A DNA stretch of 64,000 nucleotides from Methanobacteriota archaeon (lineage in GTDB: Archaea > Halobacteriota > Methanomicrobia > Methanomicrobiales > Methanoculleaceae): NCBI GenBank assembly GCA_016841955.1, contig JAENYE010000002.1, positions 313,344 to 377,343 on the forward strand, written 5' to 3'. Under the pieces are notes generated by a model that did no database searches, was not told the DNA's origin, and worked only from the letters and a program-made list of their open reading frames with translations. This document shows, in pieces, positions 45,887 to 54,854 of this stretch (the stretch's first letter is position 1; the number at the start of each line of letters is the position of its first letter). The position numbers and the translations under genes are program-made.

Positions 45887-47011
45887 ATGGCAGAAGATTC
45901 ACGGGTGCTTGATGCACGCTACTACATGCCCGCGTTTAGCCGGACGATGAAGATCGTCCGCGGCGCGGGGTCGCGCGTCTGGGACGACCAGGGACGGGAA
46001 TACATCGACTGCGTGGCCGGGATTGCGGTCTGCAGCACCGGTCACTGCCACCCGAAGGTGGTGGAGGCGATCTGCGACCAGGCCCACAGGCTGATCCACT
46101 GCTCGAACCTCTACTACGTCCCGAACCAGGCGGAACTTGCGGAGAGACTCGTGGGGATCACGGGGCTTAGTAAGGCGTTCCTCTCGAACTCCGGCGCGGA
46201 GGCAAACGAAGGCGCAATAAAACTCGCCCGCGTCCGGACAGGGAAGAAGAAGTTCGTCGCGTTCGCCCACGGGTTCCACGGCAGGACCTGCGGGTCGCTC
46301 GCCGTCACCCACAAGCCCGCGATCCGGGAGCCGTTCGAGCCGCTCTCGCCCGCCTGCACCTTCGTGGACTACGGCGACCTGGACGCTCTCGCGGAGGCCG
46401 TCGATAAGGATACCGCCGGGGTCTTCGTCGAGCCGATCCAGGGCGAAGCGGGGGTCCTGATCCCGCCCGACAGTTACATCCGGGGCATCCGCGACATCTG
46501 CGACGATACCGGTGCACTGATGATCGTCGACGAGGTGCAGACCGGGATGGGGCGGACCGGCAAGTGGCTTGCCGTCCAGCACACCGGCGTCACCCCCGAT
46601 ATCGTCACGCTCGCAAAAGGGCTTGCGAGCGGCTTTCCGATCGGCGCGCTCGTCACCCGCGAGGGGCTCGAGTTCCAGAAGAGCGAGCACGGCAGCACCT
46701 TCGCCGGAGGACCGCTCGCCTGCGCGGCGGCACTTGCGACGATCGGCGTCATCGAGGAGATCCTTCCCGACGTGCCGCGGAAGGGCGAGCGGTTCATGAA
46801 AGGCCTTGCCCCCCACAACCCCCGGGGCCGCGGCCTGATGATCGGCATCTCGGTCGGCGACCGGTGCCCGGAGATCCAGCAGACCTGCGCCGGGAACGGG
46901 GTGCTCGTTAACTGTGCAGCCGACGGGAACCTCCGTCTTATCCCGCCGCTGGTGATCACGGACGAAGAGATCGACACGGCTCTCGGTGTCATCAATGCAG
47001 CACTTGGTTAG
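45887..47011 (+). CDS. argD: Acetylornithine aminotransferase-type PLP enzyme
   Basis: 374 residues from ATG 45887 (GTG at 45875 overlaps the guaAB stop and is the alternative). Class-III aminotransferase blocks: CVAGIAVCSTGHCHPKVVEA, SNSGAEANEGAIKLAR, FAHGFHGRTCGSLAVTHKP, IVDEVQTGMGRTGKW and the PLP-lysine TLAKGLASGFPIGA. Most likely acetylornithine transaminase of arginine synthesis; a LysW- or succinyl-type substrate is not excluded. Its last 17 bases overlap hisC. Confidence 0.85.
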   Translation: MAEDSRVLDARYYMPAFSRTMKIVRGAGSRVWDDQGREYIDCVAGIAVCSTGHCHPKVVEAICDQAHRLIHCSNLYYVPNQAELAERLVGITGLSKAFLSNSGAEANEGAIKLARVRTGKKKFVAFAHGFHGRTCGSLAVTHKPAIREPFEPLSPACTFVDYGDLDALAEAVDKDTAGVFVEPIQGEAGVLIPPDSYIRGIRDICDDTGALMIVDEVQTGMGRTGKWLAVQHTGVTPDIVTLAKGLASGFPIGALVTREGLEFQKSEHGSTFAGGPLACAAALATIGVIEEILPDVPRKGERFMKGLAPHNPRGRGLMIGISVGDRCPEIQQTCAGNGVLVNCAADGNLRLIPPLVITDEEIDTALGVINAALG

Positions 47012-48563
47012 GGCGTGCTTCGCGGGCAGGACAGGATACTCCTACGCGAAGAAAGCCGAGGACGTCGCACGGGAGCTCGGCATCGACCGGGTGGCCCGCC
47101 TCGCGAGCAACGAGAACCCCCGGCCGCCGTCGCCGGCCGCAATCGAAGCAGCGACGGCTGCCCTCCGGGCGGGAAATCGCTACCCGGACGAACGGGCATC
47201 GGTGCTCGTGGAGGCACTCCGCCGCTACCACGGCGACTACCGGTTCGTCACCGGCGCCGGGATGGACGGCGTCATCGAGACGGTGATCCGGACCGTCGTC
47301 GAGCCCGGGGAAACCGTGGTCGTCTCGACCCCGACCTTCTCCTTCTACGCTCTTGCAGCCATGGCGCACGGCGCCCGGGTCGTAAACGTTAAGCGCCGGG
47401 AGGACTTCTCTGTCGACCAGGCAGGGTTCATTGAAGCCTGCCGGGGGGCAAAACTCGCTTTCCTCTGCTCCCCGAACAACCCCACGGGGAACTCGGTCCC
47501 CCCGGAGGCGGTCGAGGAGATCCTCGAGGGGATGGAGGGGCTGCTCTTCCTCGACAACGCCTACGTCGACTTTGCGGATATCGACTACAGGCCGCTCATG
47601 CGACGTCACGAGAACCTGGTCATCGGGCGGACGATGTCGAAGATCTTCGCCCTTGCCGGGCTGCGAGTCGGCTATGCCTTCGCACCCAGGTGGCTGGAGC
47701 CGTTCTACCACAGGGCGGCGACGCCGTTTGCGCTGAACTCGGTCTCTCTGGCAGCGGCCGCGGGAGCGCTTGCCGACGCCGACCGGGTGCGCGAGACCCG
47801 CGACCACGTCCGACGGTGGAGGCAGCGGTTCCTTGAAGAGATACCGTTCAAGACGTATCCTTCGGACGCAAACTTTGTTATGATCGACGTCGCTCCTTTC
47901 ACTGGCGACGAGGCGACGGAAAGCCTCGCTGCGAAGGGTGTCCTCGTCCGGTCCTGCACCAGCTTCCCGGGGCTCGGGAACAGCTACATCAGGGTCAGCA
48001 TCGGCGAAGACTGGGAAAACGTTCGATTTCTCGAGGCGATAAAAAAACCTATGATGACAGGCATCACCGGCACGCCGGGAACAGGAAAGACATCCATCGC
48101 GGCCGAACTCAAGCGGCGGGGCCACACAGTCGTCCGCCTGGCCGATACGGTGCGGCCCTACATCATCGAGGAGGACTGCTCCCGCCAGACGCTGGTAGTG
48201 GACGTCGACCGGTGGGTGGAGGAGTTCGAACCCCTCGACGGGATTGTCGAGGGGCACCTCGCGCACCTCCTCCCCTGCGACCGGGTGGTGGTGCTCCGGT
48301 GCCGTCCCGACGTCCTGCGGCAGCGCCTATCCCCGAGGGACTACCCGGAGGGGAAGGTCGCGGAGAACGTCGAGGCGGAAGCGCTCGACGTCATCCTGAT
48401 CGAGACGCTCGAGGAGCACCCGGACGAGCACGTCTTTGAGGTGGATACGACCGATCTCTCCGTCGGCGAATGTGCAGACCGGATCGAGCAGTTTATCCGG
48501 GGAGAACTCCCGCCGTCCTGTGGGTGCATCGACTGGACCGACTACCTGGAGCCCGGCAGATGA
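46995..48563 (+). CDS. hisC: Histidinol-phosphate aminotransferase fused in frame to an AK6/Fap7-like adenylate kinase
   Basis: 522 residues from ATG 46995. Residues 1-350 are a full HisC: RLASNENPRPPSPAAIEAA, FLCSPNNPTGNSV, and the PLP-lysine GRTMSKIFALAGLRVGYAFA. Residues from about 353 are a complete AK6-type kinase beginning MMTGITGTPGTGKTSIAAEL (Walker A) with VDRWVEEFEPLDGIVEGHLA and a C-terminal PPSCGCIDWTDYL. The join lies on a seven-A run (48041-48047); one A fewer would end HisC at a TGA overlapping the kinase ATG (48051). Natural fusion, slippage or a sequencing indel are all possible. Overlaps the next gene by four bases. Confidence 0.85.
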   Translation: MQHLVRACFAGRTGYSYAKKAEDVARELGIDRVARLASNENPRPPSPAAIEAATAALRAGNRYPDERASVLVEALRRYHGDYRFVTGAGMDGVIETVIRTVVEPGETVVVSTPTFSFYALAAMAHGARVVNVKRREDFSVDQAGFIEACRGAKLAFLCSPNNPTGNSVPPEAVEEILEGMEGLLFLDNAYVDFADIDYRPLMRRHENLVIGRTMSKIFALAGLRVGYAFAPRWLEPFYHRAATPFALNSVSLAAAAGALADADRVRETRDHVRRWRQRFLEEIPFKTYPSDANFVMIDVAPFTGDEATESLAAKGVLVRSCTSFPGLGNSYIRVSIGEDWENVRFLEAIKKPMMTGITGTPGTGKTSIAAELKRRGHTVVRLADTVRPYIIEEDCSRQTLVVDVDRWVEEFEPLDGIVEGHLAHLLPCDRVVVLRCRPDVLRQRLSPRDYPEGKVAENVEAEALDVILIETLEEHPDEHVFEVDTTDLSVGECADRIEQFIRGELPPSCGCIDWTDYLEPGR

Positions 48564-49162
48564 CACTGGACCAGTTCCGACCGCAGATGCAGGGTATCAT
48601 TCAGCCCATGGTGGACCTTATCCGGAAGATCGGGGTCACCCCGAACGGGTTGACGATTGCATCGTTTCTCGTATCGGCACTTGCGGGTATCGCGTTCTAT
48701 GCCGGGGGAGTCGTGCTCGGCACCGTCATGGTCGCGTTCAACGCCGTCTTCGACGCGCTCGACGGAGCGCTCGCCCGGGATATGGGGATCGCGGGCCTCC
48801 GCGGGGATTTCCTGGACCACGTCATCGACCGCTACGCCGACATATTCATTATAACCGGCATATTTGCGGGCGGTGCCTCGCCCTGGCCGATCGGCGTCTT
48901 CGCGCTGACCGGGGTCCTGATGTCCTCTTACCTCGGCACCCAGGCGCAGGCTGTCGGGGTCGGCAGGTTCTACGGGGGCATTCTCGGCCGGGCGGACCGC
49001 CTGGTGCTGATCATCATCGCCGGCGTGCTCACGGTGCTGATCCCGGGAGAGATCTACGGTTTGAACTACCTCGGGTGGCTCCTCGTCATATTCGGCATCT
49101 TCGGGCACTACACCGCTTTCCAGCGTTTCGCCCACGTCTGGCGGCAGATCGAAAAACATTGA
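48560..49162 (+). CDS. CDP-alcohol phosphatidyltransferase (archaetidylinositol-phosphate-synthase type)
   Basis: 200 residues with about six hydrophobic segments. The active-site motif DG-x2-AR-x8-G-x3-D-x3-D is intact in FDALDGALARDMGIAGLRGD followed by FLDHVIDR. Enzymes of this class transfer a phospho-alcohol to CDP-archaeol; the inositol-1-phosphate type is the best guess for a methanogen, but serine or glycerol types cannot be ruled out. Its ATG overlaps the kinase stop. Confidence 0.85.
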   Translation: MTLDQFRPQMQGIIQPMVDLIRKIGVTPNGLTIASFLVSALAGIAFYAGGVVLGTVMVAFNAVFDALDGALARDMGIAGLRGDFLDHVIDRYADIFIITGIFAGGASPWPIGVFALTGVLMSSYLGTQAQAVGVGRFYGGILGRADRLVLIIIAGVLTVLIPGEIYGLNYLGWLLVIFGIFGHYTAFQRFAHVWRQIEKH

Positions 49163-49218
49163 CGCTCTCCGGGGGATTTCCGGCTCATCGACCGGGGCCG
49201 ATACCAACAACTCCACCC

Positions 49219-49329
49219 TCTTTCGTGTTCTTCGAGGCGCGAACGCCGTGAGCGAGAGCGCCATCAGGTGCGAGGAACGTCGTTCCTGCCGGTGCTCAAA
49301 GCTACGCTTTCGCTCGGACTTCGCGTGAG
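49219..49329. repeat. Dispersed palindromic element, copy E (interrupted right arm)
   Basis: TCTTTCGTGTTCTTCG at 49219-49234, an insert of about 83 GC-rich self-complementary bases, then ACTTCGCGTGAG at 49318-49329. The break position and the end of the insert (GGTGCTCAAAGCTACGCTTT...) parallel copy B at 8680-8789. Confidence 0.75.
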
Positions 49330-49353
49330 TTAGTGGGTGGGGATAACGATACG

Positions 49354-49612
49354 GTCTCACGCGAAGAACGCGAAGCCGCGAAGAACGATGGGCCGAAGGG
49401 TGCGACGTTCCAACGAACGACTGTCCGTAGGACAGGAGTTCGAGAAGGCCGAAGGTCTTTGAGGAACGGAGCAGGAGCACCGTAGGTGCGGGTCCGGAGT
49501 TCGAGCACCGCCAGATGCGGAGGGGAGTTGCAGATACCTGTACCAGTCTTCGCGTTCTTCGCGGCCTCGCGTGCGGCTGTGTCACTCTCCAAACTGGTAC
49601 CTCACGCGTGAG
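49354..49612. repeat. Dispersed palindromic element, copy F (long core)
   Basis: Left arm TCTCACGCGAAGAACGCGAA at 49355 onward to 49384, a core of about 160 bases with many short palindromes, and right arm CTTCGCGTTCTTCGCGGCC... at 49547-49572. A minimal end-to-end joint CTCACGCGTGAG follows at 49601-49612, next to CCAAACTGGT, which is also present in the core of copy A. Confidence 0.8.
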
Positions 49613-49638
49613 ACCATGCTACCGGTTGCCGGCAGTCT

Positions 49639-50124
49639 CTACGGATTGAGCATGTAGATCCCGTAGTTGAGGTAGGCCGCGAAACTCACCCAGAGAATGT
49701 AGGGAACGAGGAGCACCGCCGCGGGTACCGATACCCGGTAGAAGGCGGCTATCGTCATGATGATTGCAATCCAGAGGAGCACGATCTCGATGAAAGCGAA
49801 GTACGGCGCCTGCATTCCGAAGAAGAGGTACGACCAGAGGACATTGAGAACCAGCTGGACGGCGAAGATCGCCGTAGCAACCTGCACGTTCTTCTGCCCC
49901 CATCCCTTGCTCCAGACGAGATAGAGCGCAATGCCCATGAGGATGTAGAGCACCGTCCAGACGGGACCGAAGACCCACGCGGGAGGGTTCAGGGCGGGTT
50001 TTACGAGACCGGCGTACCAGGTCGGGACGGCCGGCGTCGTGAAGATCGACCCGATGAACCCCGCAAGCAGGCAGACCGCGATCGCCGCAAAGAACTGGGT
50101 AACGCGGACGTATACAGATTTCAC
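49639..50124 (-). CDS. TspO/MBR family membrane protein
   Basis: 161 residues, five membrane helices. Signature WYAGLVKPALNPPAWVFGPV followed by WTVLYILMGIALYLVWSKG; later NVLWSYLFFG and a conserved FAFIEI helix. TspO proteins bind porphyrins and related tetrapyrroles and influence stress responses. Methanogens make tetrapyrrole cofactors (F430, corrinoids), but a link is inference. Between the repeat cluster and the sensor kinase. Confidence 0.9.
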   Translation of the reverse strand: MKSVYVRVTQFFAAIAVCLLAGFIGSIFTTPAVPTWYAGLVKPALNPPAWVFGPVWTVLYILMGIALYLVWSKGWGQKNVQVATAIFAVQLVLNVLWSYLFFGMQAPYFAFIEIVLLWIAIIMTIAAFYRVSVPAAVLLVPYILWVSFAAYLNYGIYMLNP

Positions 50125-50261
50125 GACGCTAAATAGTGACCGCGCGCCTTAAACCTTTTGATACAGGGACGAAACGTCAGCCCCTGCCCCGACGTAAAGC
50201 CGACGATACGTCGGTCCGACCCGGAAGGACGAGATCCCCCGGACGGGGAAGCCCGGGGTGT

Positions 50262-52619
50262 TCACTCGCACTCCTCCTCGTCCGGATACTCGTCGTCTTC
50301 GTCGCCCCCGGACGGGAGGAACTCGCGGAGGGTAAACCTGAACGCCGCACCGAGGTCCGACCGCCCCTCTACCCGGTCTTCCACGCGGATGGTGCCGCCG
50401 TAGCGCTCGACGAGGGTGCGGACGATGAAGAGCCCGAGCCCGTCGCCGCACCCCCCGACCCACCTCCGCTCGAACCGGTGGAAGATCGACTCCTTCATGG
50501 GGTCGGGTATGCCCGGCCCGGTATCCTCGACGGAGACCAGCACGCTCTCGCCGTCATAATCCTCCACCCGGATGGCGATCCTGACCTCCGGACCGCCGAA
50601 CTCGACGGCGTTCCTTATGAGGTTGGCGAAGACCTCGGAGAGGAGGTCGTCCGCCCAGACCCGGCGGTGGCTGACCCCGACCTCAATCGCAACGTCCGGG
50701 AAGGCGGTGACCTCCTCCCTGACGACGAGATCGAGGTCGACCGGCCCGGCATCGGCCGGATCGTGGTGAATGCGACGGATCGTGGTGACATTGCCGAGGA
50801 TCTCTGCGCTCCTCTGGATGCTGCTCCGGATTTTTCTCGCGTACAGCGCGCCCTCTCCCTCCAGCATCTCGAGAAGGAGATCGGCATAGAGACCCGAGAC
50901 GTTCTCGGCGTTCCTGATGTCGTGCGTCATGATGTCGAGGTACAGGTTCGCCTCCCGGTTCGCCGCCTCGAGCTTCTTGTGCAGCATCCCTTTCAGGATA
51001 CCCGACCCGATCTCCTTTCCCACCATCTCAAGAAGCGTCATCTCTTCGCGGGAGAAGGACTCCTTTGTCCTGCTGCCGACGTAAACCGCCCCTACAACGA
51101 CCGATTCGGCGATGAGAGGGATGCAGGCGAGTGCCGAGACCTCGAGATCCTCGAGTATGCGCGCCTCGATGGAGCTGAGGTCGGGCTGCTGCCCCATGTA
51201 GCGTGGCTGGCCGGCGATGAAGATGAAGTTGAACGGCCAGTGGTGGACCTTGATGATACGGCTCCGGGACATGCATGAGGGAGGCAGCCCCTTCTGGTGC
51301 TGCAGCAGCGCCCGCTTGCGCTCGGCATCGAGCATGTAGACGATGCCGACGTCAAAACCCATCATCTCGAGCGTTTTCTCGAGCGACTCTTCCAGGAGTT
51401 CGGCAAGAGAGAGGGAGGCCGCCGAGACGCCGACCACCTGGTTAAGTACCATGAGCTGCTCGTTCCGGATGCGGATCTCCTCTTCCGCCCGTTTCCGCTC
51501 GGTGATGTCCATCACGCCGGCGATAGAGCCCCGGAATTCGCCGGAATCGTCGGTGAACGGGGACGCGATCATCAGCGCGGTGATGCGGCCGCCGTCCTTC
51601 CGGACGAATTCGCACTCGTACTGCTCCCGGATGCCGTCTCCCCGGCGACTCAGGCGGTCCCGCATCGCGGCGCCGCAGGAGGGGGAGAGGAACGAATGGA
51701 GAGAGTTTCCAATCACCTCTTCCGGTGCGTAGCCGAGCATCTCCGCCATCCGGGGGTTGACAAACGACGTGCAGGCGTCCCGGTCGATCACCCATATCCC
51801 CTCGCTGAGGCTCTCCACGACGAGCCGGTACTTCCGCTCGCTCTGCCTGAGCGCCTCCTCCGCCCGCTTCCGGTCGGCGATGTCGAGCACCCCGGCAAGA
51901 CATCCGCGGAAGGCGCCGGAGGCGTCGATGATCGGCGACGTGACCACGAGCACGTGGACGCTTCTCCCGTCGCTATGGAGAAGGTCCAGTTCGAACTCCT
52001 GCCTCCGGTCGGTCAGCCGGCAGAACGGGTTTCCGGTGGCCCCGCTCCGGCCGGCGGCATCGATGAATCCGGCGACAGGCGACCCGATCAGGCGCTCAGC
52101 AGGGCAGCCGAGGATCTCCTCCATGCGCGGGTTTACGAAGGTGATGAGGCCGGCCTCGTCCACGGCGAGAACGCCTTCGTTGAGGTTCTCGACCAGCCGC
52201 CGGTACATCGTCTCCGAGTGCCGGAGCGCGAGTTCCACCCGCCTCCGCTCCTGCGCGTACCTGACGGCCCGGCAGAGCAGTTCCGCGTCGGTCTTCTCTT
52301 TGACCAGGTAGTCCTGCGCGCCGCGCTGCATCGCACGGAGCGCGGCGGGGTCTTCTCCCGCCGCGGTGAGAACGATGATCGGGATGTCAGGCGCCGCCTC
52401 TCGCAGGCTGTCGAAGAACGCCGTCCCCCGGTTGTCCCCAAGATCGAGGTCGAGGAGCACCACATCGACTCCGCCGCCCGATGCCGCAGCAAGCCCGTCA
52501 CCGGGGCGCTCGCAGTGCATCAACTCAACTTCGCGCCCGCACCCTCGAAGCATCTCCCGGATCCTCCGGAGATCGTCGGGGTTCTCCCCGATCAACAACA
52601 CGCTCAACGGTTCGCTCAT
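50262..52619 (-). CDS. Hybrid sensor histidine kinase (REC-PAS-PAS-GAF-HisKA-HATPase)
   Basis: 785 residues from ATG 52619. Receiver domain at the N-terminus (PLSVLLIGENPDDLRRIREM; VVLLDLDLGDN with the phospho-acceptor Asp; YLVKEK lysine), two PAS domains (about 135-380), a GAF-like domain (about 400-560), a short dimerisation/phosphoacceptor helix with DIMTHDIRNAENVSG, and a HATPase domain (FANLIRNAVEF, VEDTGPGIPDP, GDGLGLFIVRTL). No membrane segment: a cytoplasmic sensor. A receiver at the N-terminus suggests it takes phosphate from another kinase. Confidence 0.9.
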   Translation of the reverse strand: MSEPLSVLLIGENPDDLRRIREMLRGCGREVELMHCERPGDGLAAASGGGVDVVLLDLDLGDNRGTAFFDSLREAAPDIPIIVLTAAGEDPAALRAMQRGAQDYLVKEKTDAELLCRAVRYAQERRRVELALRHSETMYRRLVENLNEGVLAVDEAGLITFVNPRMEEILGCPAERLIGSPVAGFIDAAGRSGATGNPFCRLTDRRQEFELDLLHSDGRSVHVLVVTSPIIDASGAFRGCLAGVLDIADRKRAEEALRQSERKYRLVVESLSEGIWVIDRDACTSFVNPRMAEMLGYAPEEVIGNSLHSFLSPSCGAAMRDRLSRRGDGIREQYECEFVRKDGGRITALMIASPFTDDSGEFRGSIAGVMDITERKRAEEEIRIRNEQLMVLNQVVGVSAASLSLAELLEESLEKTLEMMGFDVGIVYMLDAERKRALLQHQKGLPPSCMSRSRIIKVHHWPFNFIFIAGQPRYMGQQPDLSSIEARILEDLEVSALACIPLIAESVVVGAVYVGSRTKESFSREEMTLLEMVGKEIGSGILKGMLHKKLEAANREANLYLDIMTHDIRNAENVSGLYADLLLEMLEGEGALYARKIRSSIQRSAEILGNVTTIRRIHHDPADAGPVDLDLVVREEVTAFPDVAIEVGVSHRRVWADDLLSEVFANLIRNAVEFGGPEVRIAIRVEDYDGESVLVSVEDTGPGIPDPMKESIFHRFERRWVGGCGDGLGLFIVRTLVERYGGTIRVEDRVEGRSDLGAAFRFTLREFLPSGGDEDDEYPDEEECE

Positions 52620-53023
52620 GGTCTCACTCGTATGCAGGGCCCGGCACCCGCTCGTATCGACTGTAACGCAGATTCCCGGTAGCCGTTTCGGGACCGGTTG
52701 CCGCAGGTGTCCGCGATCGTTTTCAATAGGGTACGTACCGCCCTCGCGGAATTTATACCTCATTCTTTTACAGCGCGTCCGGGGGACCGGTCCGGGGTCG
52801 GTCGCCACGCTCCGGGAGAGGATACTCCGCGGGAATGGGCGATAACGACGATAAACGTCCCGGCGGAGGAGAACAGGATCGGTCAGGTGCTGGTCGGCGG
52901 CGGGTTTCTGGTCCGCACGCTTCCTGATGCACCGGCAGAACCCGGCGCTGTTCCGGGACTATGATTGATGCCGTGAGACGCGGTAAAGCGCTCACCCTTT
53001 TTGGGACTAAAAATTGAAACGGG
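52620..53023. other. 404-base intergenic region
   Basis: No convincing gene. GGTATAAATTCC on the minus strand near 52750-52761 is a TATA candidate for the sensor kinase, implying a leader of about 100 bases. A plus-strand frame ending at 52964 has a short protein-like stretch but no start signal or family match. Confidence 0.4.
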
Positions 53024-53305
53024 TTATTTCCCCTTCCTCTCCCGCAGCCGCGCGAGCTCCTCGCCGCCGGGGACCTTCACCACGAACGTCCCGTGGCAGG
53101 GCTTGGTGTAGGGGAAGATCAGGTGCTCACCCTCGATACCGACATAGAGCGGCGGCACGCCGATGATGTGGACGTCGAAGATCTTGTAGCCCGGCTCGAC
53201 CTCGTGGTACTCCCGGACGTTCTTCTTGATATACTCCCGCGCCTCCTTAAACGAGGCCTGGGAGAGAATGATCTCGGGTTTCATCGCTTCGAGACAGCCG
53301 CCCAT
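53024..53305 (-). CDS. DUF1894 methanogen protein
   Basis: 93 residues. CLEAMKPEIILSQASFKEAR, HEVEPGYKIFDVHIIGVPPL and FPYTKPCHGTFVVKVPGGEE match DUF1894, a small family confined to methanogens as far as I know, usually encoded beside DUF1890. Function unknown. Overlaps the DUF1890 gene by 25 bases; last gene of the iscS-led cluster. Confidence 0.85.
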   Translation of the reverse strand: MGGCLEAMKPEIILSQASFKEAREYIKKNVREYHEVEPGYKIFDVHIIGVPPLYVGIEGEHLIFPYTKPCHGTFVVKVPGGEELARLRERKGK

Positions 53306-53766
53306 TGCTGCATCACCTCGTCAAGTCTCCGCTTCAGCGGCATGGGGTTGTGTACGGCCTTTGCCGCGACGACCTCGCAGGGGAACTCGATCTCGCCGGC
53401 AAGTTCCTCCGCGTGCTCCCCGAAGAGGAGCGCATACAGCCGTGCCTTTGATATATAGGCCATCGTCCCGGCATACGCGATCCCGGAGTCGTTGTGGATG
53501 AAGACGAAGCAGAGGTCGAAGTCCCGCTGCTTGCCCGTGATCTCGTCGATTGCGTCGTCAAGGTCGGTCATCTCGTCCAGGTAGTAGCGGCCCGGGTCGG
53601 CCACCTCCATCAATTTCCGTGCCGCTGTCGTCCCGGCAATCACCGGCCGGATGCCCCGCTGCTTCAAGCCGTGCATCAGGTAGAGCGCCATGCTCGTCTG
53701 GACGGGCACCTGCGGGCACCCGAGCAGGATCAGTGCGGTTTTTTCCCCGTTATCATTTTCAGTCAT
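53281..53766 (-). CDS. DUF1890 methanogen protein
   Basis: 161 residues. Begins ALILLGCPQVPVQTSMALYL and continues HGLKQRGIRPVIAGTTAARK and CFVFIHNDSGIAYAGTM, the DUF1890 signature; a Rossmann-like fold is suggested. Restricted to methanogens and paired with DUF1894. Overlaps fdhD by four bases, tying it to metal-cofactor maturation genes. Confidence 0.85.
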   Translation of the reverse strand: MTENDNGEKTALILLGCPQVPVQTSMALYLMHGLKQRGIRPVIAGTTAARKLMEVADPGRYYLDEMTDLDDAIDEITGKQRDFDLCFVFIHNDSGIAYAGTMAYISKARLYALLFGEHAEELAGEIEFPCEVVAAKAVHNPMPLKRRLDEVMQQWAAVSKR

Positions 53767-54512
53767 GTTTGAGTCTTCTCCAGTAGTTCAAAGACATCGG
53801 GCACCCTTTGTGGGTGCGTGTAGATGGTGAACCGCTCCCCCCGCGAGAAGCAGACCAGAGTGAGCCCTGCCTGCTCTGCCGTGAGAATGCCCCGGTCGGT
53901 CGAGGCGGCGCGGGAGACGACGACCGGGATGCCTGCGTTCGCCGCCTTCGCCACCATCCCCGCCGGCTGCCTGCCGCTACACCCGAGGATGCAGGTCGAC
54001 CGGTCAAGCCCCCGGAGGGCCGCGTAACCCACGACCTTGTCGACGGTGTTGTGCCTGCCGACGTCGCAGGCCCGGGTGACGAGCTCGCCGTCGCAGAAGA
54101 GGACCGAACAGTGGACGGCACCGGTTCTCCGCCAGGTATCGGACTCGATCGCCGTCGTGACCGCACGGATGCCGTCCGCGGTGACGGTGATCGACGAGGC
54201 AACCGCTTTAGGCTCGCCGAGCACGCGGTAACCGCCGGACGACTCCACCTCGAACCGGACGTCTTTACCGACCGGGGCGGCGATATACACGTCCCTGCCG
54301 GAGACCTCCACCGAATCGACCTCGTCGGTCAGCCCCTCGCAGACGACGAACCCGGCCCCCAGGTCGTCCAGGCGGTCGGGGCTCGCCACCAGGGCAGTGA
54401 GGTACTCGCCGTTCAGGAAGAGCCGGACGTGGTCCTCGACGATGATATCGTCGTGAACCTCGCGCACGCCGTCGCCCGTCACCTGGATCCCGGCGCGGCA
54501 GACGATCTCCAT
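53763..54512 (-). CDS. fdhD: Formate dehydrogenase accessory sulfurtransferase
   Basis: 249 residues. FdhD blocks: LFLNGEYLTALVASPDRLDD, RACDVGRHNTVDKVVGYAAL, ILGCSGRQPAGMVAKAA and RAASTDRGILTAEQAGLTLV. FdhD passes sulfur from a cysteine desulfurase to the Mo/W-bis-MGD cofactor of formate dehydrogenase. In this window the partner desulfurase (iscS) is in the same gene run. Start overlaps the cutA stop by one base. Confidence 0.92.
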   Translation of the reverse strand: MEIVCRAGIQVTGDGVREVHDDIIVEDHVRLFLNGEYLTALVASPDRLDDLGAGFVVCEGLTDEVDSVEVSGRDVYIAAPVGKDVRFEVESSGGYRVLGEPKAVASSITVTADGIRAVTTAIESDTWRRTGAVHCSVLFCDGELVTRACDVGRHNTVDKVVGYAALRGLDRSTCILGCSGRQPAGMVAKAANAGIPVVVSRAASTDRGILTAEQAGLTLVCFSRGERFTIYTHPQRVPDVFELLEKTQT

Positions 54513-54829
54513 CAGGCCGTCTCCTCCCGGACCCAGTCAAGGTACGGGGCGTAGCCGCCGACGATGGGGAGCGCAATAATCTCGGGGAGGTCGTAACTGT
54601 GGAGTTCGCAGATCCGGGCGACGAGCGGGTCGAGCAGGCGGTGCTGCGTCTTGATGACCAGGAGCCGTTCGGGCTCGCTAGAGACCGTGCCCTCCCACCG
54701 GAAGCAGGACCGGACGTCGGTAACGTTCACGCAGGCGGCCAGCCGGGCCTCGACGAGCGCTTTTGCGAGCCTCTCCGCCTCTCCGGCAGGTGCCGTGCAG
54801 AAGACCACAACATATTCCGGGAGAACCAT
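54512..54829 (-). CDS. cutA: CutA-like divalent cation tolerance protein
   Basis: 105 residues. VVVFCTAPAGEAERLAKALV, ARLAACVNVTDVRSCFRWEG and a closing IIALPIVGGYAPYLDWV match CutA1, a small trimeric PII-like protein implicated in copper/divalent cation tolerance. It lies between iscU and fdhD; the reason for the link is not known. Confidence 0.9.
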   Translation of the reverse strand: MVLPEYVVVFCTAPAGEAERLAKALVEARLAACVNVTDVRSCFRWEGTVSSEPERLLVIKTQHRLLDPLVARICELHSYDLPEIIALPIVGGYAPYLDWVREETA

Positions 54830-54854
54830 GGTTTTACCTTCGCACCGCCCGTAT

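Noticed and set aside
52698-52964. Plus-strand 88-codon frame before the sensor kinase
   Set aside because: Only a short stretch looks protein-like, with no start signal, no family and no neighbour on that strand.
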